Origin: SURF-28 sp034521465
GTDB lineage: Bacteria; Bacteroidota; Ignavibacteria; Ignavibacteriales; Melioribacteraceae
Length of the DNA stretch: 64,000 nucleotides
Assembly (NCBI GenBank): GCA_034521465.1
Contig: JAXHMN010000010.1
Span: forward strand, 434,001 to 498,000
Direction: 5' to 3'
The stretch's first letter is position 1, and every line of letters starts with the position of its first letter. Shown one piece after another: positions 40,461 to 50,379 of the stretch. A model generated the notes under the pieces. It was not told the DNA's origin and made no database searches. It saw only the letters and a program-made list of their open reading frames with translations. A program made the position numbers and the translations under genes.

Positions 40461-41546
40461 TTAATTGTTTTTCTTAAACTCTTTCATAAACTCGACAAGA
40501 TCTTCAACACCTTTTTTAGGGAAAGCATTGTAAATCGATGCTCTCAAACCGCCAACTGATCTGTGACCTTTTAATCCGACAAATCCTTTTTCTGATGCTT
40601 CGGCAATGAATTTCTTTTCTAATTCTTCCGACGGCATCCTATAAGTTACATTCATTAATGAACGGTCTTCTTTTAAGACTGTTCCTTTATAATAACCATC
40701 ACTATTGTCAATATAATCATATAAAATTGCAGCTTTCTCTTTGTTCATTTCATACATTTTATCCAAGCCGCCAAGATTAAGGAGCCATTTGTAAACGAGT
40801 CCCATTATATAGACCGAATAAGTTGCCGGTGTGTTATACAATGAATCTTTATCAGCATGAATTTTGTAGTTCATGTAAGTATGTAATTCATCAGTACTTC
40901 TTTCCATTAAGTCATTTCTCAATATCACAAGTGCAACACCTGCAGGTCCCATATTCTTTTGAGCGCCTGCGTAGATTAATCCGTATTTGTTAACATCAAT
41001 TTTTTTGTGAAGAATATCTGATGAAGCGTCACAAATAAGCGGAACATCACCAACTTCCGGTTCGGTTCGGTATTGAGTTCCGAAGATTGTATTGTTTGAC
41101 GTATAGTGAACATAAGCCGCATCAGAATCAAGTTTTAGCTCATCTTGTTTAGGAAGTCTAGTAAACTTTTCCTCTTCGGTTGATCCAGCAATATTTACGG
41201 TTCCAACTCGTTTTGCTTCTTTAACCGCTTTCTTTGACCATGATCCGGTAACAATATAGTCTGCTTTGTTTTTTGGCGGCATTAGGTTCATTGGAACCAT
41301 TGAAAACTGAAGTGTTGCACCACCTTGCAAAAACAATATTGTGTAATTGTCGTCAATATCTAAAAGTTTACGAAGGTCAGCCATAGCACCTGTGAAAATT
41401 TCGTCATAGATTTTTGAACGATGACTCATTTCCATCACGTTCATACCGGAACCTTTATAGCTTAACATATCTTCTTGTGCTTCTTTTAACACTTCCTCCG
41501 GTAGAATTGCAGGACCTGCGCTGAAATTATAAATTCTCTTTGACAT
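40461..41546 (-). CDS. serC: Phosphoserine aminotransferase
   Basis: Transaminates 3-phosphohydroxypyruvate to phosphoserine in serine synthesis (and a step of pyridoxal phosphate synthesis). The PLP Lys is in AGAQKNMGPAGVALV; the N-terminal YNFSAGPAILPEEVL and the C-terminal GLKGHRSVGGLRASIYNA are diagnostic. Length 361 residues is exact for the family. It follows the DUF1015 gene by 30 bases and has its own terminator. The serA gene is not adjacent. The frame is clean. Confidence 0.96.
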   Translation of the reverse strand: MSKRIYNFSAGPAILPEEVLKEAQEDMLSYKGSGMNVMEMSHRSKIYDEIFTGAMADLRKLLDIDDNYTILFLQGGATLQFSMVPMNLMPPKNKADYIVTGSWSKKAVKEAKRVGTVNIAGSTEEEKFTRLPKQDELKLDSDAAYVHYTSNNTIFGTQYRTEPEVGDVPLICDASSDILHKKIDVNKYGLIYAGAQKNMGPAGVALVILRNDLMERSTDELHTYMNYKIHADKDSLYNTPATYSVYIMGLVYKWLLNLGGLDKMYEMNKEKAAILYDYIDNSDGYYKGTVLKEDRSLMNVTYRMPSEELEKKFIAEASEKGFVGLKGHRSVGGLRASIYNAFPKKGVEDLVEFMKEFKKNN

Positions 41547-41575
41547 AACTCTTTCCTCTTTTTAATAAAATTTCA

Positions 41576-42815
41576 TTATTTAATTTCGTGAACTAATAAA
41601 CCATCTCTTAACTTTGGCTCGAACCAAGTCGATTTAGGCGGCATGATTTCTCCGGCATCGGATATATTCATTAAGTCTTCAACTGCAACCGGATACATTG
41701 AAAATGCAACTTTTGCCTTACCTGAATTAACTAACTTTTCTAATTCCTGCGTTCCGCGAATACCACCAATGAAATCGACATTATTGTCTGTACGCGGATC
41801 TTCGATATCAAACAGTGGTGACAGAACATAATTTTGAAGAATACTTACATCAAGTTTTTCACCGACTGTTTCACCAGGTTTAACATTTTCATTCGGTTTC
41901 ATTAAATACCACTTTTTATCGTAATACATACACATCGTTCTTCGTTCAGGTGGATTTGGATTGTCGGTTTCTTCAACTGAAAAGTTCTCTTTCAATTTAT
42001 CAAGGAAGTTATCTTCCAATCCATCGGGGAATTTAAAAACAACTCTATTGTACGGAAGAATTTTTAGCTGTTCTGCCGGAAATAGAACGGCCATAAAAAA
42101 GTTATACTCTTCTTCGCCTGTGTGTCCAACATTATTTTCTTTTCTTACTTTCTGCGCTCTGCTTGCACTTGCTGCGCGGTGATGACCATCGGCAATGTAG
42201 AGATTTTTTACCTTCTCGATTTCAAAAATTATAATATCTTTAAAGTCATCGGGAAGTTGCCAAACTGTATGTCTAACTCCGTCGGGAGCAGTAAAATCAT
42301 AAAGCGAATTATTTTCGTTCATTGCTTTATCGACTGCGGCGTTGATTTCCGGAACTCCTCTATAGGTTAAAAATACTGCTCCGGTTTGTGCTTCAGTTGT
42401 TACGATGTGATTTGTACGATCGTCTTCTTTTACTTTACGAGTTTTTTCGTGTTTGAGTATTACATCGTTGTCATAGTCCTCTGCGGAAAATGTTGCCGCA
42501 ATTCCTACTTGCTCCTGTTCATTCCATTTTAATTTATAAACATAGAAATGAGGGGTTTCATCAGTAACGAGCGGTGCTTCTTTTTTTAATCTTTCCCAAT
42601 TTTCTTTTGCTTTTTTATATACTGTTTCTGAATAGGGATCTGTTTTTGCATCTAAGTTCAATTTCAGATCGAGTAACTCTTAAAAAGCTAAGTGGATTTC
42701 CTTTTGCAAGTTCCGCCGCTTCTTCTCTGTTTACAACGTCGTAGGGTACGCTTGCAACAAGGTGTGATACTTTTTCTTCTGGTCTTACCGCTTTGAAAGG
42801 TCTTATTATCGCCAT
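41576..42815 (-). CDS. DUF1015 protein (SerB-like phosphatase partner), frameshifted
   Basis: The first piece starts MAIIRPFKAVRPEEKVSHLV and contains VPYDVVNREEAAELA. The second has the family hallmark IADGHHRAASA. One extra A (near plus-strand 42657) shifts the frame; removing it reads RSEIDLDAKTDPYSETVY, the family sequence. DUF1015 is found next to serC or serA in many Bacteroidota and Firmicutes and is proposed to take part in serine metabolism, possibly as the missing phosphatase; that role is not proven. It lies 30 bases before serC on the same strand. Confidence 0.88.
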
Positions 42816-42914
42816 AATTACTCCGGTTTTATCAATTCGAATATTTCTGAGTAACTAAAATACGATAAAAATATCTCTCTGTAAATTTAGTTAACCTTTT
42901 ACTTTATCGATTTT

Positions 42915-43370
42915 TCAGAATTTTTTGAGAATAAATTCTTCCGTTTCAATTTTTTCGGCGTCACCCATCTCTAATAGGATTATGAGTCTGTTTTCGTTAG
43001 TCAATTGATATGAAATTCCGTCAAATTCGACAAAATTTTCCTCGATATTTACAAGCGGAAACTCAACATATGAATACTGGTCTTCCCATCCGGTAAAATC
43101 GGGATTAAAGTGCCGCAGCTTAAGAGTAAGTGTATTATTTTGTTCTGTAACCATAAAGTGTTCGGAGAATTGCAGCTCGCCGTCTTTAATAAATCTAAAC
43201 ATTCCAATGAGTGTATTTCCGTTTGGAGCGCTCCAATATTCTTCAATTATTCCTCCCCATTTTTCAGAAGTCCAATTTCCTTGAAGAAAGTTTAATTTTT
43301 CTATTAAATTTTGTGATAATAATACATGATTTAAGAAAAGAAATAGAAATGCATGAAAAAGTGATTTCAT
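42915..43370 (-). CDS. DUF6265-family protein with signal peptide
   Basis: 151 residues: signal peptide MKSLFHAFLFLFLNHVLLSQ, then a beta-barrel domain with LNFLQGNWTSEKWGGIIEEYW, NGNTLIGMFRFIKDG and LRHFNPDFTGWE, typical of the DUF6265/lipocalin-like domain. It binds no known ligand. It is separated from the DUF1015 gene by about 100 bases and may have its own promoter. Confidence 0.75.
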   Translation of the reverse strand: MKSLFHAFLFLFLNHVLLSQNLIEKLNFLQGNWTSEKWGGIIEEYWSAPNGNTLIGMFRFIKDGELQFSEHFMVTEQNNTLTLKLRHFNPDFTGWEDQYSYVEFPLVNIEENFVEFDGISYQLTNENRLIILLEMGDAEKIETEEFILKKF

Positions 43371-43468
43371 TATAACTCCAAATAAAATTTGTAGAATTAT
43401 AATATTTTCTTCCGTGATCGGAAAATATAATTTAATAATTTTTGTAAATCTGAAAATGGAGTAAAAAT

Positions 43469-44110
43469 ATTAAGAAACTGTTTTACTATATAATTCTTTT
43501 TTTAATCGTCTCACCTCCGCTATTATGTCAAGACATTCAAGCCGGATTTGGGTGGGGTCTGTTTAACTTCCAAAATAATGTTGTTGAAAAAAAATCGTTT
43601 AAATTGCTGAGTTATACAGTAGAAGGAGATTTCTTTTATTCGTTTATTTTGAAATACCGCATTCCCGATAAGAATTTTAGATTCAAGGGAGAATATTACT
43701 TTGCGGAAATTCAAGGAACCGGCAGAATAATAGATATCAATCCGGCTGAAAACTCACAACCTCTTTTTGTAAGAACCGAAAACTCTCTTGTTTCTTTTGC
43801 GCTGGGGTTAGAATATGTTGTTGATGGTGGAAAATTATCCCCTTACTTTGGTTTGGATATGCTTATGGGAATTTTTGATGATGCACAAATCTCTTATTTT
43901 GATCAAAAGCGTGGACAAATAACAAAAATTTTTCCTTCAAAAACCAGAATGGGCTTGGGTATTAACGCAGGTATAAACTATGAATTACTGCAGAGTATCA
44001 ACCTCGATCTCAACTTTCAATACAGTTCATTAAATCTTCTTGGCAAAGAAGACTATGAAGATAATATTTTAACAACCGACATCTCTTTACTATTTCTATT
44101 TATTCTTTAA
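43469..44110 (+). CDS. Outer-membrane beta-barrel protein, possible ATT start
   Basis: 214 codons. The frame opens at ATT 43469 (I/M-KKLFYYIILFLIVSPPLLC, a signal peptide), with GGAG seven bases upstream; no ATG is in frame before the mature region. The rest is an eight-strand-like barrel (AGFGWGLFNFQ, YFAEIQGTGR, SFALGLEYVVDGGKLSPYFG, TRMGLGINAGINYELLQ) of the outer-membrane porin type. The start at 43604 given by the first TTG would delete the signal peptide, so the ATT (or a miscalled ATG) is preferred. It ends overlapping the convergent DUF481 gene by four bases. Confidence 0.7.
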   Translation: MKKLFYYIILFLIVSPPLLCQDIQAGFGWGLFNFQNNVVEKKSFKLLSYTVEGDFFYSFILKYRIPDKNFRFKGEYYFAEIQGTGRIIDINPAENSQPLFVRTENSLVSFALGLEYVVDGGKLSPYFGLDMLMGIFDDAQISYFDQKRGQITKIFPSKTRMGLGINAGINYELLQSINLDLNFQYSSLNLLGKEDYEDNILTTDISLLFLFIL

Positions 44111-44901
44111 AATGTTACTGCTAATCCGAATTCCGTTTTTGTATCGGTTGAGTTTATTCCATCCGGTGGAATTGAATCATGCCTATATTTAAAGTTGACA
44201 GATAATGAAAAAATATCAGTCAGTTTTACCGCAAGATTATTTTCATAAAGAAGCCGGTAATCAGAAAATTCCGAGAACATTGGTTGGTAATATACAACAC
44301 CTCCAATCCTTACTATTTCATTTATTCTTATATGATACGTAAGATAATTGCTCCAACGGCTGACCTTTGTCTCTGTTGCATGTTTCGCGTCGGCTGTTAA
44401 ATCATAGTTTTCGTGCTCAAACATATATGCGGAGCCGAATGTTACATCACTGTTAGAAAAAGTAAATAATGTGTAACGCAGCCCCGCTCCGATTAACTCT
44501 CTGTTGTCAATCAAAATTTTCTTATCATAGTTTACCTGAGCAAATGCTTCGGCTCTTAATTTATTTGAAAGAGATTGAACGTGACGGACGTGAATAAGTC
44601 CCTCGTTTGACGATCTGCTTCCGTCAACCCATTCGTAATCGCTTTCAAATACAAAAAACGTAAGAGCTTCACCAACGTGCCAATCTAGTCTCCCTTCCAG
44701 TCCGGCTTCTGTTTTATCAACATTGCCGGTTTTAACCGTACCGCTTAATTCAAAATAGCCGGCTAATCCTTGCAGATCGGTAGGCGTACGATATTTTTCG
44801 GTGTTGACTTGCGCATCAATTGTCACCGTTAATAAAATTAATAATGATATGTAAGTCATTTTTAACATCATAAATCCAAATATTTTTAAGTGAACAAACA
44901 T
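44107..44901 (-). CDS. DUF481/YdiY-like outer-membrane protein
   Basis: About 255 residues after a signal peptide (MLKMTYISLLILLTVTIDAQ; the true start is probably one of the internal Mets at about residues 11-15). The mature part is a beta-barrel: GYFELSGTVKTGNVDKTEAGLEG, WHVGEALTFFVFESDYEW, GAGLRYTLFTFSNSDVTFG. DUF481 proteins are salt-induced or of unknown function. It converges with the gene at 43469-44110; the stops share four bases. Confidence 0.75.
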   Translation of the reverse strand: MFVHLKIFGFMMLKMTYISLLILLTVTIDAQVNTEKYRTPTDLQGLAGYFELSGTVKTGNVDKTEAGLEGRLDWHVGEALTFFVFESDYEWVDGSRSSNEGLIHVRHVQSLSNKLRAEAFAQVNYDKKILIDNRELIGAGLRYTLFTFSNSDVTFGSAYMFEHENYDLTADAKHATETKVSRWSNYLTYHIRINEIVRIGGVVYYQPMFSEFSDYRLLYENNLAVKLTDIFSLSVNFKYRHDSIPPDGINSTDTKTEFGLAVTF

Positions 44902-45016
44902 ACTAAAGGAAGAGCTTTTTTGAAATAACTCACAAGTAAACTAAAATAATTTGACATTGCATCCTATTCTTTATACTCTTTTGCGGTTAAACAAATAAAA
45001 AAAACAAGGAATAAAG

Positions 45017-46804
45017 ATGAACATTCTTAGATACTTAATTCTATTACTAAGTGTTACATTAATCATAAATTCACAAGCAGAGTTTGACATATCGTCGTTA
45101 GATATCGATGAAATAAATAAAATGGAAATAAGCAAAAACGGAACCGGACTATTAATAACTTACAAAGACTCCGAGGGGAATGGTTTTGTTTGGCATAATG
45201 GAGATAACTTTGGTCCGCTTGATGGTTTTTTATATTTCAGCAGACAAGAGAAATTGAATTCGAGTGACGGGAAAAATTTCTTCGTCAAGTATGCCGATGC
45301 CCAAAACAACGAAAATTATATTACTAAAAATAAAGTTGGTGAATTCAAACAAGAACTTTCGGACGAAGGATTTTTCAATAAAGCGGGAAAACCGGCATAC
45401 GCTTTCATTGAAGAAAATCAATTATTCATCCAAACTTGGGATGGAGTGGAAGGACCAATCGACAGCGCAGATATGATAGGAAACTTTAGGAGTTATGAAG
45501 ATGGAACAGTCGGTGTTTCCTATCTGCACAACAGAAAAGACTATATTTATTTCGATGGTAAAATTACCGGCCCATTGGAAAATGTTTCTGTGCAAAGCAT
45601 ACAGTTCCCCGAGAACAATAAAACATTCGCTTACAGACAAGGATCTGAAAACGGTAAAAACTTCTATGTAATAGGAGAAGAAAAATTTGGTCCATACAAC
45701 ATTGGAAGCGATCACATAAGTTTTTCTGAAAACCGGGAGGAATGGGGCTTCATCTTTAGAAAAGAAAATGAAGCTTATGTTAGAACTAGCAGCAATGAAT
45801 TTGGTCCGTTCCCCAATTTCGACTTTGCAACCGATCTAAAAATTTTCAATAACAATCCAAATGAATTTGGATATTTATACATGGTTGAAAAAGACACGGC
45901 TTTGTATCTTCAAAAATCCAACGGAATAAATAAAAAGATCGATGTTCCTTCATTTAGAATTGCCCAACCACTTTTCAGTAACGACGGAGAATACTTCAAA
46001 TTCATTATCAGAATGAATGGAAAAGATTATGTTCAGATTAACAATGAGTTATTCGGTCCGTTCGAAACCGGTGACAGAAATTTTTATAAAGCATCCTTTA
46101 ATGGCAAAGCAAAAGAATTCAAATTCAAAAAACACAACCGGGCATTCCTAAGTATAAATAATAATTACGTTGGTCCTTTCTACAATTTCGATTATCAGAT
46201 TAATGAAAACAGCGCATTCATTGGATTTATCAACCCCGAAATGACTAAAGCCGGAATTCAAAGATTATCACTCAATGAAAAAAATAATATTAATATAATA
46301 GGTGAAGAGACAATAATTAATTACTCACTTAAATTAAATGACAAGGAAGTTTCATTCGACATTCCTTTTGGATGGAACACTCTTAATCTCCATAAGATTA
46401 CCAGAATATTTCCGGGTGTAATGCTTTACAAAAATGATTTCAATGTTTCCGATTTTGTCGATAATCTTTTAGAAAACGGTAAAATTGAATTAGAAGACAA
46501 TAAGGTTATCGTGGTTTCTGCTCAAGGTAAATATGATAAAAATGAAGATTTATTAAAGTTAGTGAATGAACAAATCAACCAATTGAAAAATGTATCAATT
46601 AGAGAGAAACCACGGATGATAGACTTCAAAGAGAAATCTATTGCTTATGCCGGACTTATAGCCGATAATTACACGTATGCAAAACTTGGGTGGTTTTATG
46701 TAGATGATGAATTGATATTTGCGGCAGTTTATCAAACCGATGAACCTGTAGAGTACTTTGACGAAACGGATTGGAACATCCTTAGTTCAATTAATATTGA
46801 ATAA
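45017..46804 (+). CDS. Secreted 595-residue protein with seven xGP(F/L/Y/I) propeller-like repeats
   Basis: Signal peptide MNILRYLILLLSVTLIINSQ. Residues about 20-420 hold about seven repeats ending in the turn FGPLDG, EGPIDSA, TGPLENV, FGPYNIG, FGPFPNF, FGPFETG and VGPFYNF, spaced 35-60 residues apart, each preceded by a strand such as YVQINNEL or YIYFDGK. This looks like a beta-propeller related to WG or PD40-type repeats. Residues 430-595 form a separate domain (SFDIPFGWNTLNLHKITR ... GLIADNYTYAKLGWFYVDD) I do not recognise. It has its own start after a 115-base gap and no operon partner. Function unknown. Confidence 0.75.
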   Translation: MNILRYLILLLSVTLIINSQAEFDISSLDIDEINKMEISKNGTGLLITYKDSEGNGFVWHNGDNFGPLDGFLYFSRQEKLNSSDGKNFFVKYADAQNNENYITKNKVGEFKQELSDEGFFNKAGKPAYAFIEENQLFIQTWDGVEGPIDSADMIGNFRSYEDGTVGVSYLHNRKDYIYFDGKITGPLENVSVQSIQFPENNKTFAYRQGSENGKNFYVIGEEKFGPYNIGSDHISFSENREEWGFIFRKENEAYVRTSSNEFGPFPNFDFATDLKIFNNNPNEFGYLYMVEKDTALYLQKSNGINKKIDVPSFRIAQPLFSNDGEYFKFIIRMNGKDYVQINNELFGPFETGDRNFYKASFNGKAKEFKFKKHNRAFLSINNNYVGPFYNFDYQINENSAFIGFINPEMTKAGIQRLSLNEKNNINIIGEETIINYSLKLNDKEVSFDIPFGWNTLNLHKITRIFPGVMLYKNDFNVSDFVDNLLENGKIELEDNKVIVVSAQGKYDKNEDLLKLVNEQINQLKNVSIREKPRMIDFKEKSIAYAGLIADNYTYAKLGWFYVDDELIFAAVYQTDEPVEYFDETDWNILSSINIE

Positions 46805-46875
46805 TTGCGGAACTATAATGTTTTATAAATTTGTTAAAACAGAACAAACAACATATAAACAAAGCGAGATTAAAA

Positions 46876-47157
46876 ATGAAAGCAATATGGAATAACCAAG
46901 TTATTGCAGAAGGCAATGACACACTTGTTGTTGAGGGAAATCATTACTTCCCAAAAGATTCGGTGAACAAAGAATTCTTAATCGAATCCGACACACATAC
47001 TACATGTCCATGGAAAGGTGAAGCAAGTTATTACAGCATAAAGGTGGATGATAAAATAAATAAAGATGCAGCTTGGTATTACCCTGAACCAAAAGAAGCA
47101 GCGCAAGAAATTACCGGGCATGTTGCATTTTGGCGTGGTGTTGAAGTAAAAGAGTAA
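46876..47157 (+). CDS. DUF427 domain protein
   Basis: 93 residues: MKAIWNNQVIAEGNDTLVVEGNHYFP, CPWKGEASYYSI and ITGHVAFWRGVEV, the compact DUF427 fold, whose function is unknown. The start at 46876 is preferred to an in-frame TTG further up because ATG has GCGAG seven bases upstream. The short gene lies between the repeat protein and the potassium channel. Confidence 0.85.
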   Translation: MKAIWNNQVIAEGNDTLVVEGNHYFPKDSVNKEFLIESDTHTTCPWKGEASYYSIKVDDKINKDAAWYYPEPKEAAQEITGHVAFWRGVEVKE

Positions 47158-47253
47158 ATTTATATTTAATTTATCGTGTAATAATAACCGTTCCTTTATA
47201 AACTTATAAATATTAACAAAAATAACTTCTTCTGATACCGGCGCTAAAGAAAA

Positions 47254-48054
47254 ATGAACAAAACTTCTAGAGAACGATTACACGAAATAATCTTTGAAGC
47301 CGACACAAAATTTGGGAAATTGTTCGACTTGGGCTTGATCACAAGTATACTTCTCAGTGTTGCTGCTGTCGTGCTTGATTCAATAGAAGAGATAAATAAT
47401 GTATACGGTCGAGAACTTTATTTAATCGAGTGGTTCTTTACAATTATGTTTACATTTGAGTATTTACTCAGAATCTACAGCTTGCGAAGACCGCTTGAGT
47501 TCATGGTAAGTTTTTACGGGATTATCGATCTTACAGCTGTCCTGCCAACTTACTTAAGTTTATTTGTTCCCGGCACTCAGTACCTTTTAGTCATAAGAAT
47601 TTTACGTGTGCTGCGTGTCTTCAGGATTCTGAAAATTGTAAGATATATATCCGAAGCGAGCATGCTTAAGCAAGCGCTGAAAGCAAGTAAAAGAAAGATT
47701 GTTATATTTCTCTTTTTTGTGCTTGCATCTGTTGTAATACTTGGTTCAATGATGTATTTAATTGAAGGAAGAGAAAACGGTTTCACAAGTATTCCTGTTA
47801 GTATTTATTGGTCGATAGTAACATTAACGACTGTTGGTTACGGAGACATCTCACCTCAAACCCCGCTGGGACAAATTCTTGCATCTGTTATAATGATTTT
47901 AGGTTACGGAATTATCGCTGTTCCAACCGGAATTGTTACTTCGGAAATGACAAATATAAGACGAGGAACAAACACTCAATCTTGTCCGAGCTGCGGAAAA
48001 GAAGGACATGACGATGATGCAGATCATTGTAAATACTGCGGCGCAGAATTATGA
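47254..48054 (+). CDS. Voltage-gated-type potassium channel with C-terminal zinc ribbon
   Basis: 266 residues, six membrane helices. An S4-like arginine row (VIRILRVLRVFRILKIVRYI) precedes the pore with selectivity filter TTVGYGDISP. The tail after S6 (MTNIRRGTNTQ) ends in a zinc ribbon: CPSCGKEGHDDDADHCKYCGAEL, with four Cys. The ribbon may act as a cytosolic tetramerisation or sensing unit. Its stop overlaps the start of the next gene by ATGA (48051-48054). Confidence 0.9.
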   Translation: MNKTSRERLHEIIFEADTKFGKLFDLGLITSILLSVAAVVLDSIEEINNVYGRELYLIEWFFTIMFTFEYLLRIYSLRRPLEFMVSFYGIIDLTAVLPTYLSLFVPGTQYLLVIRILRVLRVFRILKIVRYISEASMLKQALKASKRKIVIFLFFVLASVVILGSMMYLIEGRENGFTSIPVSIYWSIVTLTTVGYGDISPQTPLGQILASVIMILGYGIIAVPTGIVTSEMTNIRRGTNTQSCPSCGKEGHDDDADHCKYCGAEL

Positions 48055-49201
48055 TAAAAGTTCTGTCTAACTTACTATTGAACAACGAATCATCTTCACA
48101 ATTAAAATATTTCGAAAGTAATACAACGAATAAAGCTCGAAAATTTCACTCAACACTGCCAAGATTTTCGGAAACTCCATTGATAGAATTAAAACAAAGC
48201 GCCCTTGATTTTGGGATTGATAAACTTTGGGTAAAGGATGAATCATACCGTCTTGGTCTGAAAGCTTTTAAAGTCCTTGGTGCAAGTTATGCAATTACAA
48301 ATTTCTTATATGAAAAACTTAAATTCGATAAACGCGATTTATCTTTTGAAAAGATAAAAAATGAAGACTTATCTCATTTCACTTTTGTTACCGCCACCGA
48401 CGGCAATCACGGCAGAGGTGTTGCTTGGACTGCAAATCAACTTGGCTGTAATTCTTATGTCTTTATGCCGAATACTTCATCCAAAGCAAGAGTAAATAAC
48501 ATTAAAGAGTTTGCAACAGAAGTTTTTGTAGTTGAAGGTAATTATGATTTTGCAACCGGAGAAGCTGAAAAATTCGCCGACCAAAATGATGCAATTTTAA
48601 TTCAGGATTCATCATGGAACGGTTATGAAAAAATCCCTCTTGAAATAATGCAAGGTTATCTCACTTTGATTGATGAAATTTACGAACAACTCGAAGGTGA
48701 AAATTTCACACATATTTTTCTTCACTGCGGTGTCGGTTCAATGCCTGCGGCAATAGAAGCATACTTAGTAAATAAATTTGGCAACAAAAAACCAAAAACA
48801 ATAATCGTTGAACCGCATAAAGCAAATTGTTTTTATCACTCTATTAGAATGAATGACGGTAAACCACATTCTGTCTTTGGGCAGCTTGATTCAATTATGG
48901 CGGGTCTTTCATGCGGTACACCCAGCAAACTTGCTTGGGATATCATTTCAAAACACAGCGATTATTTTATCTCATGTCATGATGAAATTGCAATAATTGG
49001 TATGAAGGAATTGGCAAATCATGATATTGTATCGGGTGAATCGGGAGCTGTCTCTTTCGGCATTCTGAAGTATGCTTTTGAAAACGACAAATCAATTTTT
49101 GATAGACTGGAAATTGATAACACTTCTAAAATTATGTTGATTAGCACTGAGGGGATACCGATCCGGAGTTTTATAAACAAGTACTTTCCAAAACTAATTG
49201 A
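48051..49201 (+). CDS. Diaminopropionate ammonia-lyase, late frameshift
   Basis: PLP-dependent cleavage of 2,3-diaminopropionate to pyruvate and ammonia. The PLP Lys region is VKDESYRLGLKAFKVLG and the DAPAL signature is FVTATDGNHGRGVAW. As read, the frame runs to 49307 and overlaps the GYD gene, but a missing G in a four-G run at 49151-49154 explains this. With one extra G the end becomes STEGDTDPEFYKQVLSKTN and the stop falls at 49201. That is the family's normal length and leaves a 60-base gap before the GYD gene. It is coupled to the channel gene by ATGA. Confidence 0.88.
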
Positions 49202-49260
49202 TTCTGAATTTATTTTTCACTACATAGTTGATAAGATTTCTATCATAACTAGGAGGCGTT

Positions 49261-49557
49261 ATGCAGACCTATGTTTTGATGACAAAACTCTCACCCGATA
49301 TTTCTAAACAGATGAAAGACCGCGCAGAAATAGGAAGACAATGGCTTGATCAGGTAAAAGAAAAATGTCCAGAGGTTAAATTCATTGCGCATTATGCTTT
49401 GCTCGGTGACTACGATTTTATGGATATCTACGAAGCACCCGATAACCAAACCGCAGCAAAAGTTTCGATGATCAGTTTATCTAACGGTGCATTTCAAGCC
49501 GAAAGTTGGAGCGCAATTCCTTACAAAGAGTTTATTGAATTGACCGGTGAGATTTGA
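49261..49557 (+). CDS. GYD-domain protein
   Basis: 98 residues of the ferredoxin-like GYD fold: YVLMTKLSPDISKQ, LLGDYDFMDIYEAPDN, AKVSMISLSNGAFQ. A strong AGGAGG ribosome site (about 49250) sets the start. Its function is unknown. It is followed by the inverted repeat at 49566-49598. Confidence 0.82.
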   Translation: MQTYVLMTKLSPDISKQMKDRAEIGRQWLDQVKEKCPEVKFIAHYALLGDYDFMDIYEAPDNQTAAKVSMISLSNGAFQAESWSAIPYKEFIELTGEI

Positions 49558-49565
49558 TTGTATAG

Positions 49566-49598
49566 AGAAACCCAACTTCTTGAAGAAGTTGGGTTTCT
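49566..49598. terminator. Bidirectional terminator, CCCAACTT family copy 2
   Basis: AGAAACCCAACTTCT, TGA, AGAAGTTGGGTTTCT: a perfect 15-bp stem with a three-base loop, then CTTCTTTT on the plus strand. It separates the convergent GYD and beta-lactamase genes, so it can serve both. Confidence 0.8.
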
Positions 49599-49607
49599 TC
49601 TTTTGAT

Positions 49608-50379
49608 TCAGTTAATAACTTCTAAATATCTTAGAATATTTTTTGTCAATTCAATTCGCACTTGAGATTTAATATCTTCGTATTCCTTTTCTTCCATATT
49701 CATAGCAAAAACATAAATGTTTTCTTTCGTTTCAACATAACCGACGTACCAACCGGTGTAAATTCCATCTCGTTTATCGCCTAAACCGGTTTTTGCTCGT
49801 AAAATATATTCATCAGTTTCTTCAACAATCATTATATCTTTTGTAATATCAATCGATCTTTGTGAAACGGGCAACTCATTTTTTATAAACTTTTTCAAGA
49901 AATCAATTTGTTCGTTTGCAGAGATTTGCAGACTCCAGTCGAGCCAAAAGTAATCTATTCTATCACCGATTGTTTTATTACCGTAATCAAATTTGTTAAG
50001 GTAGCTTTGATAAGTGCTTCTCTCAATCTGTCTTGCCAGCTCTTGATAAAACCAGACGGCAGAATACTTAAACGCACTTTGCAAATTGTGATCCATATTC
50101 CATTTCTCCCATCCACGATCAACACTGTCCCACTTTATAACAAAATTTTCATCCGGTATTATTTTTTCTTCTAAAGCAATTAATGAATTTGGAATCTTAA
50201 AAGTTGAGGCCGGTAAAAAACTTTGTTCACATCGTTCTTCGTTGTATCGAGTGATATTCGTCTTTAGCAAAATCATATAAAACAAAACATCCATTAATTC
50301 CTTTAAAGTATTTCGCAATTTCTGATTGTGCTGCACTCAGGAGAAGCGCGATAAAGAAAAACAATATAACCTTTTTCAT
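49608..50379 (-). CDS. Class D (OXA-type) beta-lactamase, frameshifted
   Basis: Serine beta-lactamase exported to the periplasm. Signal peptide MKKVILFFFIALLLSAAQ is in one frame. The active-site motifs are in the other: STFK (PASTFKIPNSLI), SAV (YSAVWFYQ), YGN (FDYGNKTIG) and KTG (LRAKTGLGDKRDG). The frame switches near 50265-50290 (FVLYDFA to NITRYNEERCEQS). The start overlaps the stop of the enoyl-CoA hydratase by ATGA (50376-50379). Class D enzymes of this type are often chromosomal and intrinsic rather than acquired; nothing mobile is adjacent. Confidence 0.85.

Noticed and set aside
49261..49307. A real overlapping-gene arrangement of DAPAL and the GYD gene
   Set aside because: One missing G explains it and restores the family C-terminus at 49201.
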